64,000 nucleotides of DNA, taken from contig BDDD01000995.1 in assembly GCA_001972305.1 (NCBI GenBank), forward strand, positions 263,469-327,468. Reading direction: 5' to 3'. The notes beneath the pieces are model-generated. The model saw nothing but the letters and a program-made list of their open reading frames with translations, ran no database searches and was not told the DNA's origin. The DNA is from Cephalotus follicularis (lineage: Eukaryota; Streptophyta; Magnoliopsida; Oxalidales; Cephalotaceae). Positions 41,520 to 54,305 of this stretch are shown one piece after another; the first letter of the stretch is position 1; each line of letters begins with the position of its first letter. Position numbers and translations under genes: made by a program.

Positions 41520-44500
41520 GTCGCTGAAATACTACTAATGCTCATGGCATTGGTCAGTGGGCCTGCCAAAATTTGCTATCGTCGCAAATCTCTCTAGGAT
41601 AATGTTTCCTCTATATACGATCTCATGAATCATATAATATAATGATACAGTTCCTTAAGTTTAGAGCGGTAATAAGACTGGGTTCCATAATCTGTGCAAA
41701 GGCCCCCTATCGTCGTCACTCTACACAACTGGATGAACGAAAGATGGAACTACATAAAGTTCCACAGTGAGCTTTCGCTACCAAGCAACAACTTTTCGGT
41801 ATCATAGGTTATAACATACTCTTATTCATGGTTGAGTCAACAGTATCCCACTGTTGTAGACTCTTCCAACTCACACAGCTCCTTCATTCAGGACAATCAC
41901 ATATACTGATAGGATGTCGTGATCGTTCATATCACAGATGAAATCAGAGTCAACATAACTCTTATTCAATTCAGTATCTTCTCGAGATGTCAAGAAGAAA
42001 TCTTGAGTCACTCTCAGATCTCTTTGACAATTCCCTGTGTCTCTCACAGGGATTGGATCGATTATCGACTAGCCAGACCCTTAGGCTTGTACGATGTCAG
42101 ACCTAGCACTAAGTATGATATTATATGATGCAGCCTATAGCCGAAGCTTAAGGTAGTCTACTCATACAACACTTTCCTCAGACGTCTCTTTCAACATCCT
42201 CTTGGAAAGATGAATTCCTTGTCTAATTGGCGGTAAGCCAAACGTGGAATTTGGAACTCCATACTATATCAGCATCCTGCTGATGTACTAGCTTTGGGAA
42301 AGTCCAAACAGCTTACTTGATCTACTCTTAAGATCTTCATTCTCAAAACGTAGGAAGTCTCTCCCAAATCCTTTTGGAGAAGTTCTTGATTAATTGTACT
42401 ACAACATACCTACAACATTACCAATGTGTATAATGTTATCTATGTATATTACCAAGAAAGGGATATCTAGGATATCCTATATTTGGTAGAGTTAAGGCAT
42501 AGCATCGTTTTTGATAAAAATAAAAAACAGATGTTCTAGTTATGGGATCCTTGCATAAGGTCATACGCAAACCTGAGGATCTTGCACACACCTTGTGCTA
42601 ATGACCGTTGGATGTAAACCCCTCGGGTTTCGGACATTAAGATGTCCTCTTCAAGATAGTCCTTTTTCAAGGTCATATTGACATCCTTTTGCCATTTGTT
42701 ATATCCATAACGAGTGTCAATAACAAGAATTATTCGAATGGACTTAATCATTACGATTTAAAGGTTTGAACCTTTTCCATTAACGCTTATCTTCCTCTCG
42801 AAGATATATATACAACCATTGGGCAACCCGCCTATTAAAGCATTAACCAAGTTCCATACTCGGTTGACGTATATGGCATCCATTTAGGATTTCATGACTC
42901 TCAGCCATGCTTAGAAAATCAGTGCTCTTCACTGTTTCCTTTGTAGCTGAAAGGCTCGTCATCATCGATGACTTTAGGTTTATCAGTGCCTTTTGCGAGA
43001 AAACCACATTTCTCAGACGCTGTTAAAATTTGGCCTGATCTCCTCTCACGAGGGGTGCCTTACTAAGATCCCTTCTCAGGTTGGGATCCTTTCCCAAATC
43101 TTTTCTTTAGAGCGTTCCACCTCTAATCCCTCATCGTCATGTGGGCTTTCAGCTGGTAGTAACTCACTCAGTTATACCTTACTCCCACTGCTTCCTGTAA
43201 ACAGGTATTCCCTCTTGGAATTTTGCAGTACGCAAAACAAATATCATTTGTTCACTAGGATGGTTGAAATGAATCCTAAGCACTTCTTAGGATATCCCAC
43301 AAAATCGGCAATGATCCGCTCGCGCCTGCAGCTTAGAAGGTTTTTGCCTTCTTACAACAGCTGGACAACCATTAACCCTCTTGGTTTAGGCTGGGTTTCC
43401 TCCTATTCAATATCTTGAAAGATATGGAGGAGACGAATTTCATAGGAATCCGTATTAGGATATACGATGCCGCTGTAACGCATAATCCCAAAAGGAGATA
43501 AGAGGATGAATAAAAGACACAATGGAATTGACATATTCACGAATGTCAATTCCCTCCGTTTGGATACATCATCACTGTATGGTGTTCCAGAAAGGATCCA
43601 TTGTGAGAGAATTCCGTTATCCCTCAGATAACCGAAGAATTCTACAAACAGGTATTCGCTTCCCCAATTAGAGCGTAATGCTTTAATGGGTTTACCCGTT
43701 TGCATTTCTACTTCATATCTAAATCTCTTAACTCTATCAGAAGATTCATATTTGTGTTTCACCCGAAACGCTTACCGAAACCGTGATGAATCACAGCATG
43801 AATGTAATGAAGTAGTGAAAACTTTCACGTGCATTGTCTGGCATTATACCACAAATGTCAGTATGGATATATTACAATATGTCCACTACCTTCTCTCTAT
43901 CCTCGGTGAAAAGAAGATTTGGTCATTACACCAATAAAACATGATGTACACGTTTGAAGGGACTCCCCGTCCTGGCTGTCCAAAAGTCCATCCTTAACCA
44001 AATGTGTTTATCTAGCCTCGCTAGAATGACCTAATCTACAATGCAAAAGGTTGTGAAGAGTTTATATCAAATTTATCATAGTCTTTTATTATTAGATCTT
44101 TGCTCAATAGCTGGTGCTATTGTTTGATTAGTATTTAAGACTTAAAACCCATTATCTAGTTAATCAATGCCGACTGATACACAACCAGAAAATAATAGCC
44201 ACTATCAATTTGTAATAAACAAAAATCTCTCAGCTTTAGAAAATATACATTGGATATGCTAATCAAAGTTTAGAACAAAAGTTCTTTACAGTGTTTATAA
44301 GAGTTAAGTCTATATACAACAGCCACATAGATTTATACATACAAATCAAATTTTCCTACAACATATAAAAGTACATCCCCGATCTTCATGTCATAGGTCC
44401 ATTGCATCCTCAGCTCCCAGCTACCTAGCTCCTCTTAGCATATGCAAAGAGTTACAAATGTTAGTCTCACAACTTGAGTACACAACCCAAATTGAAATTA

Positions 44501-44680
44501 CATTGTAAGCTAAGTGGAATATAAAAATATGATGGTACTTAACCCCGAGGCACCATCTGCAATGGAAGCAAGAAATTGTTCGTAGTTTCTCTTCCAGTAT
44601 CCTAAATTCCCACACAGAAGAAAGATATCTCCTTAATAAGCTATTTAATCCTCTAATGAATGGCATTCAGAAACCACGTG
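41520..44680 (-). pseudogene. H copy 1: decayed gag end and pol (copia)
   Basis: The order on the minus strand is as follows. A Gag zinc-knuckle remnant, GYWKRNYEQFLAS, lies near 44613-44567 (His and a Cys changed to Tyr). Integrase at 43762-43403 contains EVEMQTGKPIKALRSNWGSEY and DDVSKRRE. RT at 42751-42536 contains KSIRIILVID and DYLEEDILMS. RNase H near 41957-41800 contains YVDSDFICDMNDHD. The C-terminus near 41700-41540 contains AFAQIMEPRSHY. Integrase catalytic positions are Asn (43669-43667) and Lys (43561-43559), 35 residues apart, in place of Asp and Glu. Stops are frequent. Confidence 0.82.
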
Positions 44681-44699
44681 AAGTGGTTCCTTTTCTTTC

Positions 44700-44959
44700 T
44701 CCATTATAAGCTCCTTGCCCTTGGAACTGGATCATCTTGATCAACCTCTCCCTGAGGTTGTTCCAGAAGAATGAATAGGTGTCACAGATTGTTTTGATCC
44801 AGAGTGGTCCAAAACTACCTTATCAGTCCTCGACTGTGTGCCAAGCAACTCCTTAAGTTGTATCAATACGGCACATATACATAGCGTTTGCCAGTTTGGC
44901 ATCAAGGCAACACTCGCCATGTATTGAGGTCTATGATCGCCGTCCCACCACTTAGCCAC
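44700..44959 (-). pseudogene. H copy 1: Gag remnant
   Basis: The minus-strand frame contains QLKELLGTQSRTDKV, which resembles the UBN2-type Gag of plant copia elements (LKELFGTQSRT). The rest is too decayed to align by eye. It lies between the primer binding site side and the zinc-knuckle remnant, as expected for Gag. Confidence 0.5.
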
Positions 44960-46588
44960 CCCGGCCTTGTGATGGTCAGATGCATTGATCTCTAATGTGA
45001 GGGTATCTCAGTTATAACATGAACAACTCTCATGCTCGTGAGCACTATGCACAAGCATTCAAAAAACGTGGACTATGTCGCTTAAGAAAATATAAAACAT
45101 CCCAAATAACGGTGCTGTCTGCCATTTGGGTATATAGAATATGTTATCTAACAACCTATTAGAAGAAACAAGAGAGTAATTTAGCAGATCATTCAAATTT
45201 ATGTTATTACCATAATTCTTGGTCTTTAGTAACTATGGCTCCTCCCACTATTCTAATCGTATCCCACACCTCCATGTGAAATTCGGGAAGCACCCGCTTC
45301 CTAGCAGGGATCAGAATCTATTTCGCATTATCATGGTCTCCGTTGTGGCTAGACAAACCATAATACAAAATAGGTAGGCATTTAGCATCAATTTGCATTA
45401 GGGCCTCGTCCTTGAAATGATAGATCCGATACAAGCTCGGCCTCACGACCCATTCAATCGAACGCTGTGGTGCTGCCAATAGTATGAACTCGGTATAAGT
45501 CAGACCCACTACCCTCAAAGAAATAGACCCTTTTTGATACCCGCCCGTGTGCGTGCCATCGGTACCGAAATATAGCTACTTCCTTGCAGTACTACCCCAG
45601 TACTGATATTTAGTAGAAATTGTCATACGGGGGACCTCTGATGTGGCAGCGCTATCCCCGATATATCCATACTAGTAAACGAAGGCGTGGAAGGCCAACG
45701 ACAGGATACCCTAGTGTCCTACCGCTTATGGACTTATTATTTCACAATTGGAGGAATTTGAGGTCTCATCAAATTTTAAATTACCAAAGCCGTTATTGAG
45801 GCAATTTTAATCTTCCAACCCATTTGAAAACGGCTTATTATGCTTGACGTGTTTGGATTGTTTGCAAAAACTAAACAGCCATATCATGCATCCTACGATC
45901 CACATAGAAATAAAAATAGTCTGGCTAAGGATTAAATCTATGAGCGATCACATGAGCGTATGTGATCACTCGGTCTCCTAGGTGAACTATTCAAAACTAC
46001 TATATTATAAAATGCAGCATGCTTACATGGCCTTCACTTGGTCTTGCATTTTCCTTTCTTCCTCTTCAAGCTCCTTTGCGATTCCTCTCTTCTTTTATTT
46101 ACGAAAAAGAAATTTACAAAATACATATAAAAATAAAGAATAGAATACAAATGGAGGGAGAGAGAGAATTACACAAAAAAGGAAAAATGGTGCTCGCAGG
46201 CAACCATATTACAGACCAAATAAAGTACACAAAAATAAAGCAATTTAAACCATCCACAAAAGAAACCAAAAGCTAGGTTAAATCCCATTTCCTACCACCA
46301 CGCATAAGACATTTAAATATATATCCACAATAGAAATAAATAAACACAAGCAATTTCATTTTCCGATGACCAATCGAAATAATCCCACGATTACCGATAT
46401 TCCAATAAAACTCCCACTAAATTATTTAAAATCTAGTTTCCCTCGGTTTAAGAAAAACTTAATTTTATAAAACAACAATGGGGATGGAATTACATTAGAA
46501 TCTCAACTACTTTAATCATTCCAAAATAGTCACCAAAAATCAAAATCGAAGTCCAATTGATATTAAAACGGATCGCTCTGATACAACT
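44960..46588 (-). other. H copy 1: leader region with primer binding site
   Basis: In element direction this is the stretch from the LTR to Gag. The primer binding site is the complement of GCTCTGATACAA at 46575-46586, one base off the usual GCTCTGATACCA. A minus-strand open frame at 45518-45318 has no domain I recognise. Copy 2 has a clear counterpart at 53286-53050. Confidence 0.65.
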
Positions 46589-49176
46589 TGTTGGAGCTCG
46601 GGAAGGGTCCCAGTCGATTTTGGATCTAGGGTGCAAGTGTGTATAACTTTAATTTTTCAAAAACACCAAGACTGCAAGTCAAGATTCACAATTACATCTT
46701 ACTACCAAAATCTATGCTCCTAGGATTCTCGTTTAATAGTCAATCGAACAAAACGAAAAGTCAAGGATACGTCCACTTAACCGAAACCAATTCGGTAAAC
46801 AACAAAAACATAAGATTAGGAACCATACCAACGTTGGCGACTCCATCACTTTGCCGCTACGCGCTTGCCGAAGCAATTGCCGATTACCGGCTCCATAATC
46901 GGTTTTCGGCCAGTCCACGAAAAAAACAACCAAGATACCAACGGACTAGTGAAGCTCCGATCTACACGTTTTTGGTGGAGACAAGGCGAGAAGCGCCCCA
47001 GACAGCGGTGAGCAGCGGCGGTGACTCGCTGAGTTCGGACTCAGTGAGTCTCGGTCAACTCATCATTGATCGGCCGCAATATCTGTGGACCACAATCACC
47101 CGAAAAACCCATTGGTGGCCAAGACTCGACGAGAGTCGGCCTGCAACTTGGCAAACAGACGGCGTCGAGTCAACCCTCATGGCGAAAACAGGATTGCCGC
47201 GATACCGCACCACCAAAACCAACACCTACAAAGCACGGCCAACACAACCCAACGCAAGACTCGCCATGAATCAGCGCAGAACGCCAAGTCACGGCGCAAA
47301 ACGCACTGAGTCGCCATGGTCAACTCTGTGCACACAAACCCGGCCAAACAACGCCGGTCAAACCTAGTCTAAGGCCAAAATAGGCAGAGCCAAGCATGGC
47401 TCCACCTACAAAGACCACCGGAGGCAGAAGACAAGGCCGCCAGTGAGAGACGCGGAAAATGAATCGTGCAAAACAGAGAGAGAGAGAGAGAGAGAATGAG
47501 AGAGAGAGAGAGAGAGAAAAGAGAAAACGGGGGGAGAGAGAAGAGGAGAGCATCGTGGATGAAGGTGCACCTCTTCCCTGGTCACCGACGCCAGCACGTG
47601 TCATCTTCTTTGGCCTGATGCGCATCTGCCGGGAGCAACGCACACGCATGCATTTCTGTCGCCATTTAAGGCGTACTCGGGACGCCAAAGAAGAAAAGGT
47701 AGACTTAAGACCAAGTAAAAATGTCTCACACTTTTGTTTTATTCTCTTTTCTTTCAAAATAAAATCTCTCACTTGTTTTAAATATGTGCACCCCGCACAC
47801 GGTATGTTAAACATACTCCCATTGTGGTTTCTTTAATATATCACTTTGACAATACGATGGTAAATTTAAATAAATAAATAAACCACTAATGCCAAATTAA
47901 TATATACTAGTTAAAACTAGATTTCCCGCCAAGCTTGCATGTGTGTAGCATGCATCGCTTTTCCAATAATCAAGCAGACCCGAAAGCTTGGTTTGAATCC
48001 GGTACGACTATAAATTTCGTAGAACATCCCATGAGTACTCGTACGACTATCCCAATTGTCCCCGACTATTAAAACAGCCCCTGTGTGAATCCCATCACCC
48101 CCGGATCTGTAGAATCAACTACATCTATAAGTTGACATCCTGTTAAACCAGTTCTTGATCTAGTCATCAGCATATGTGTTATGTATCCTACGTCATACTT
48201 GGCTCCGACCACGACCTAGGGTTTGGAATAATGTCACCCCTAGGTAAAGTCGCGATAACTATAAATTTACGTACGCATTGAGACTTTCGGCAAATATCCC
48301 TGGAAACCCCGTTTGAAGTCTGCCTATACCTGATCAGGGTTTTATGAGTCTCAATGGACATAAATAATATAGAGCCGATCACCCTTCATACGGGTGTGAC
48401 GATCCCTTATTGCGAACTCGCCCATACATCTCAATGAAGCTCCCACAAGGCCCAAAGACAACCCTTTTGCCAGCAAGTGGCTAGTGCTGGGGAAGGCGGA
48501 AATCAAAGCCAAGCAGTTACAACACAATGCATGCCAGCCGCTCAGGTCTAACGATACAACGTAGCTCCACGAATGGTCTACTAGTCACCATAAACTATAC
48601 ATTACCGAGACTAAAGGAATCCTATTGACATAGGTATGACTTTCCAAATAGGTTTCCTATGGTGGGTCTGTTAAGTCTCATGCTCCTTAGCACGATCCCC
48701 GCATTATGTTTTAGGATAAATCCAAATGGTAACGAGATAATCCATCCTCCACTAAACCCGGGAGCAAGCATAATACAACAAGTCTTTGCGGTTCATCTAT
48801 TGCCCTAAGAAAGGGAACCTATGACTTGGAACGTTCTATCAGAAGAGAGTAAGGATCTCATTCTCATAACCTCTTACGCATGAGATCCAACCCCTCGAAC
48901 GATAGAGCACTATATGTGTACTCGGATGACATGGTGATGACCCTATCAATTTAAGTTAGTTTGGGATATACATATAACAGGTTGCCATTGTTGATTGAAT
49001 ATGCACTATAAAACACAAAAGGGAATTTAGATTGTATAAATAGAGAGTGTAATATACACATATGCAGCCACCCCATGACTTAAAGAGATATCTCCAATTA
49101 AGGAGTGCATCTCATACATACATATATATTTGTGCAGAGCCTCCTCATGGCATGCAGGGACACCCCTACTCTAACA
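46589..49176 (-). repeat. LTR b of array H, complete and shared by both internal regions
   Basis: The LTR is 2588 bp. In element direction it starts TGTTAGAGTAGGGG and ends GAGCTCCAACA. A primer binding site lies on its left and a polypurine tract on its right, so it serves as 5' LTR for copy 1 and 3' LTR for copy 2. A GA-rich microsatellite is at 47466-47520. The middle (46840-47340) is GC-richer than the rest. Confidence 0.88.
47466..47520 (+). repeat. GA microsatellite in H LTR b
   Basis: GA repeats are interrupted once by AATGA. Shorter versions occur in LTRs a, c and d (40227-40265, 55190-55230, 57377-57410). Confidence 0.85.
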
Positions 49177-49189
49177 ATCTCCCACTTGG
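49177..49189 (-). other. Polypurine tract of H internal region 2
   Basis: In element direction this is CCAAGTGGGAGAT next to TGTTAGAG. Confidence 0.8.
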
Positions 49190-49229
49190 CCCTCAGGCCA
49201 CGAAGACCTGTAGCCTAAGCCAATCGCAC

Positions 49230-52200
49230 TTCCGCTGTCGCTTAAGTACTACTAATGCTCATGGCATTGGTCAGTGGGTCTGCCAAAATTTGCTATCATC
49301 GCAAATCTCTCTAGGATAATGTTCCCTTTATATACAATCTTGTGAATCATATAATATAACCATACAGTTCCTTAAGTTTAGAGCGGTAATGAGACTGGGT
49401 TCCATAACCTATGCAAAGGCCCCTTATTGTCGTCACTTTACACAACTGGATGAATGATACATGGAACTACATAAAGTTCCACAGTGAACTTCCGCTACCA
49501 AACAACAACTTTTCGGTATCATAGGTTATAACATACTATTATTCATGGTTGAGTCAACAGTATCCCACTGTTGTAGACTCTTCCAACTCACACAGCACCT
49601 TCGTTCAGGACAATCACATATCCTGGTAGGATGTTGTGATCATTCAGATCACAGATGAAATCAGAGTCAACATAACTCTTATTCAATTCACTATCTTCTC
49701 AAGATGTCAAGAAGAAATCTTAAGTCAGTCTCAGATCTCTTTGACAATTCCCTGTGCCTCTCACAGGGATTGGATCGATTATCGACTAGCCAGGCCCTTG
49801 GGCTTGTACGATGTCAGGCCTAGTACTAAGTATGATATTACATGATGTGGCCTATAGCCGAAGCTTAAGGTAGTCTACTCATGAAAAACTTTCCTCTGAC
49901 GTCTCTTTCGACATCCTCTTGAAAAGATGAATTCCTTGGCTAATTGGCAGCAAACCAAATGTGGAATTCAGAACTCCATACTATATCAGCACCCTGCTGA
50001 TGTACTAGCTTTGGTAAAGTCCAAACAACCTACTTGATCTACTCTTAAGATCTTCATTCTCAAAACATAGGAAGTCTCTCCCAAATCCGTTTGGAGAAGT
50101 TCTTGGTTAATTGTACTATAACATACCTACAACATTACCAATGTGTACAATGTTATCTATGTATATTACCAAGAAAGGGATATCTGGGATATCCTATTTC
50201 TGGTAAACTTAAGGCATAGCATCGTTTTTGATAAAAATAAAAAACATATGTTTCAGCTACGGGATGCTTGTATAAGGTCATACGCAAACCTTAGGAGCTT
50301 GCACACACTTTGTGCTAATGTTCCTTGGATGTAAACCCCTCAGGTTTGGGACATTAAGATGTCCTCTTCAAGATAGTCCTTTTTCAAGGTCGTCTTGACA
50401 TCCTTTTGCCATTTGTTATATCCATAACGAGTGGCAATAACAAGCATTATTCGAATGGACTTAATCATTACGATTTAAAGGTTTAAACCTTTTCCATTAA
50501 CGCTTATCTTCCTCTTGAAGATATATATACAACCATTGGGCAACCCGCCTATGGGAGCATTAACAAAGTTCCATACTCGGTTGACGTATATGGCGTCCAT
50601 TTCGGTTTTCATGACTCCCAGGCATGCTTGGAAAATCAGTGCTCTTCACTGTTTCCTTTCTAGCTGACAGGCTCGTCATCATCGATGACTTTAGGTTTAT
50701 TAGTGCCTTTTGTGAGAAAACCACATTTCTTAGACGCTGTTAAAATCTTGCCTGATCTCCTCTCACGAGGAGTGCCTTACTGAGATCCCTTCCCAGGTTG
50801 GGATCCTTTCCCAAATCTTGTCTTTAGAGGGTTCCACCTCTAATTCCTCATCGTCCTGTGGGCTTTCACCTGGTAGTAACTCACTTATTTATACCTTACT
50901 CCCACTGCTTCCTGTAAACAGGTATTCCCTCTTGGAATTTTGCAGTACGGAAAACAAATATCATTTATTCGCTAGGATGGTTGAAATGAAATCCTAAGCA
51001 CTTCTTAGGATATCCCACAAAACCGGCAACGATCCGCTCGCGCCTCCAGCTTAGAGGGTTTTCGACTTCTTACAAAATCTGGACAACCATTAACCCTCTT
51101 GGTTTAGGCTGGGTTTCCTCCTATTTAATATCTTGAAAGATATGGAGGGGACGGATTTCATAGGAATCTGGATTAGGATATACGTTGTCGCTGCAACGCA
51201 TAATCCCAAAGGGAGATAAAAAGATGAATAAAAGACATAATGGAATTGACATATTCACTAATGTCAATTCCGTCTGTTTGGATACATCATCACTGTATGG
51301 TGTTCTATAAAGGATCCATTGTGAGAGAATTCCGTATCTCTTAGATAACCCAAGAATTCTACAAACACGTATTCGCTTCCCGAATTAGAGCGTAATGCTT
51401 TAATGGGCTTACCCGTTTGCATTTCTACTTCATATCTAAATCTCTTAACTCTTTCAAAAGATTCATATTTGTGTTTCACCCGAAACGCTTACCGAAACCG
51501 TGACGAATCACAGTATGAATGTAATGAAGTAGTGAAAACTTTCATGTGCATTGTCTGGCATTATACCATAAATGTCAGTGTGGATATATTACAATATGTC
51601 CACTACCTTCTCTCTATCCTCGGTGAAAAGAATATTTGGTCATTACACCAATCAAACATGATTTACACGTTGGAAGGGACTCCCCGTCCTGGATGTCCAA
51701 AAGTCCATCCTTAAGCAAATGTGTTTATCTAGCCTCGCTAGAATGACCTAATCTACAATGCAAAAGGTTGTGAAGGGTTTATATGAAATTTCTCATAGTC
51801 TTTTATTATTAATTCCTTGCTCAATTGCTGGTGCTATTGTTTGATTAGTATTTAAGCCTTAAAACCCATCATCTAGTTAATCAGTGCCGACTGATACACA
51901 ACTAGAAAATAATAGCCACTATCCATTTGTAATAAACAAAAAGCTCTTAGCTTTACAAAATGTACATTGGATATGCTAATCAAAGTTTAGAACAAAAGTT
52001 CTTTACAATGTTTATAAGAGTTAAGTCTATATACAAAAGCCACATAGCTTTATACATACAAATCAAAATTTCCTACAACATATAAAAGTAGATCCCCAAT
52101 CTTCATGTCATAGGTCCATTACATCCTCAGCTCCCAGCTACCTAGCTCCTCTTAGCATCTGCAAAGAGTTAAAAATGTTAGCCTCACAACATGGCTACAC

Positions 52201-52400
52201 AACCCAAATTGAACTTACATTGCAAGCTAAGTGGAATATAAAAATATGACGGTACCTAACCCCGAGGCATCATCTGCAATGGAAGCAAGAAATTGTTCGC
52301 AATTTCTCTTCCAGTAGCCTAACTTCCCACACAGAAGCAAGATATCTCCTTAATAAGCTATTTAATCCTCTAATGAATGGCATTCACAAACCACGTGAAG
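49230..52400 (-). pseudogene. H copy 2: decayed gag end and pol (copia)
   Basis: It is collinear with copy 1 and the internal regions have almost the same length. The zinc-knuckle remnant GYWKRNCEQFLAS near 52330-52285 keeps the Cys that is Tyr in copy 1. Integrase is at 51479-51264 (EVEMQTGKPIKALRSNSGSEY, then a frameshift). RT is near 50460-50240. RNase H is near 49675-49520. The integrase Asp is Asn here as well, so that change predates the split of the two copies or was fixed in a shared source. Confidence 0.8.
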
Positions 52401-52457
52401 TGGTTCCTTTTCTTTCTTCATTATGAGCTCCTTGCCCTTGGAACTGGATCATCTTGA

Positions 52458-52691
52458 TCAACCTCTCCCTGAGGTTGTTCCAGAAGAATGAATAGGTGTC
52501 ACAGATTGTTTTGATCCAGAGTGGTCCAAAACTACCTTATCAGTCCTCGACTGTGTGCCAAACAACTCCTTAAGTTGTATCAATACGGCACATAAGGTTC
52601 TGTGAAAAATACATAGCGTTTGCCAGTTTGGCATGAAGGCAACACTCGCCATGCATTGAGGTCTATGATCGTCGACCCACCACTTAGCCAC
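52458..52691 (-). pseudogene. H copy 2: Gag remnant
   Basis: QLKELFGTQSRTDKV is closer to the usual plant copia Gag motif than copy 1. The remainder is not alignable by eye. Confidence 0.5.
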
Positions 52692-54305
52692 CCTGGCCTT
52701 GTGATGGTCAGATTCATTGATCTCTAATGTGAGGGTATCTCAGTCATAACATGAACAACTCTCATGCTCGTGAGGACTATGCGCAAGCATTCAAAAAACG
52801 TGGATTATGTCACTTAAAAAAATATAAAACATGCCAAATAACGGTGTTGTCTGCCATTTGAGTATATAGAATATGTTATCTAACAACCCATTAGAAGAAA
52901 CAAGAGAGTAATTTAGCAGATCATTCAATTTTATGTTATTACCATAATTCATGGTCTTTAGTAATTATTGCTCCTCTCACTATTCTAATCGTATCCCACA
53001 CCTCCATGTGAAATTCGGGAAGCACCCGCTTCTTAGTGGGGATCTGAATCTATTTTGCATTATCATGGTCTCCGTTGTGGCTAGACAAACCATAATACCA
53101 AATAGGTAGGCATTTAGCATCAATTTGCATTAGGGCCTCAACCTTGAAATGCAAGATCCGATACAAGCTCAGCCTCACGACCCATTCAATCCAATGTTGT
53201 GGCGCTGCCAATAGTATGAACTCGGTATAAGTCAGACCCACAACCCTCAAAGAAGTAGACCCATTTTGATACCCGCCCGTTTGCATGACATCGGTACCGA
53301 AATATGGCTACTTCCTTGCAGTACTACCCCATTACTGATATTTAGTAGAAATTGTCATACGGGGGACCTCTGATGTGGCAGCGCTATCGCGAATATATCC
53401 ATACTAGTAAACGAAGGCGTGGAAGGCCAACGACAGGTCACCCTAGTGTCCCACCGCTTATGGACATATTATTTCCCAATTGGAGGAAATTGAGGTCTCA
53501 TCAAATTTTAAATTACCAAAGCCGTTATTAAACCAATTTTAATCTTCCAACCCATTTGGAAACGGCTTATTATGCTTGACGTGTTTGGATTCTTTGCAAA
53601 AAGTAAACATCCATATCATGCATCCTATGATCCACATAGAAATAAAAATAGCCTAGCTAGGGATTAAATCTATGAGCGATCACATGAGAGTTTGTGATCA
53701 CTCGGTCTCCTAGGTGAACTATTCAAAACTACTTTATTACAAAATGTAGCATGCGTACATGGCCTTCACTTGGTCTTGCATTTTCCTTTCTTCCTCTTAA
53801 AGCTCCTTTGCGATTCTTCTCTTCTTTTATTTTCAAAATACATTTAAAAATAAAGAATAGAATACAAATGGAGGGAGAGAGAGAATTACACAAAAAAGGA
53901 AAAATGGTGCTCGCAGGCAACCATATTACAGACCAAATAAAGTACACGAAAATAAAGCAATTTAAACAATCCACAAAAGAAACCATAAGCTGGGTTCAAT
54001 CCCATTGCCTACCACCAAGCATAAAACATTTAAATATATATCCACAATAGAAATAAATAAACACAAGCAATTTTAATTTCCGATGACCAATCGAACTAAT
54101 CCCACGACTGCCGATATTCCAATAAAACTCCCACTAAATTATTTAAAATATAGTTTCCCTCGGTTTAAGAAAAACTTAATTTTATAAAAAAACAATGGGA
54201 ATGGAATTAAATTAGAAACTCAACTAGTTTAATCATTCCAAAATAGTCACCAAAAATCAAAATCGAAGTCCAATTGATATTAAAACGGATCGCTCTGACA
54301 CCAAT
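52692..54305 (-). other. H copy 2: leader region with primer binding site
   Basis: GCTCTGACACCAA at 54292-54304 is the complement of the primer binding site, one base off. The region resembles 44960-46588. I see no gene. Confidence 0.65.

Noticed and set aside
46639-47367. Open frame of 242 codons on the plus strand
   Set aside because: It lies antisense inside H LTR b, has no known domain, and is broken in LTRs c and d. It reflects the GC-richer composition of that LTR segment.
47466-47520. GA microsatellite as a regulatory site
   Set aside because: It varies in length in each H LTR. I list it only as a simple repeat.
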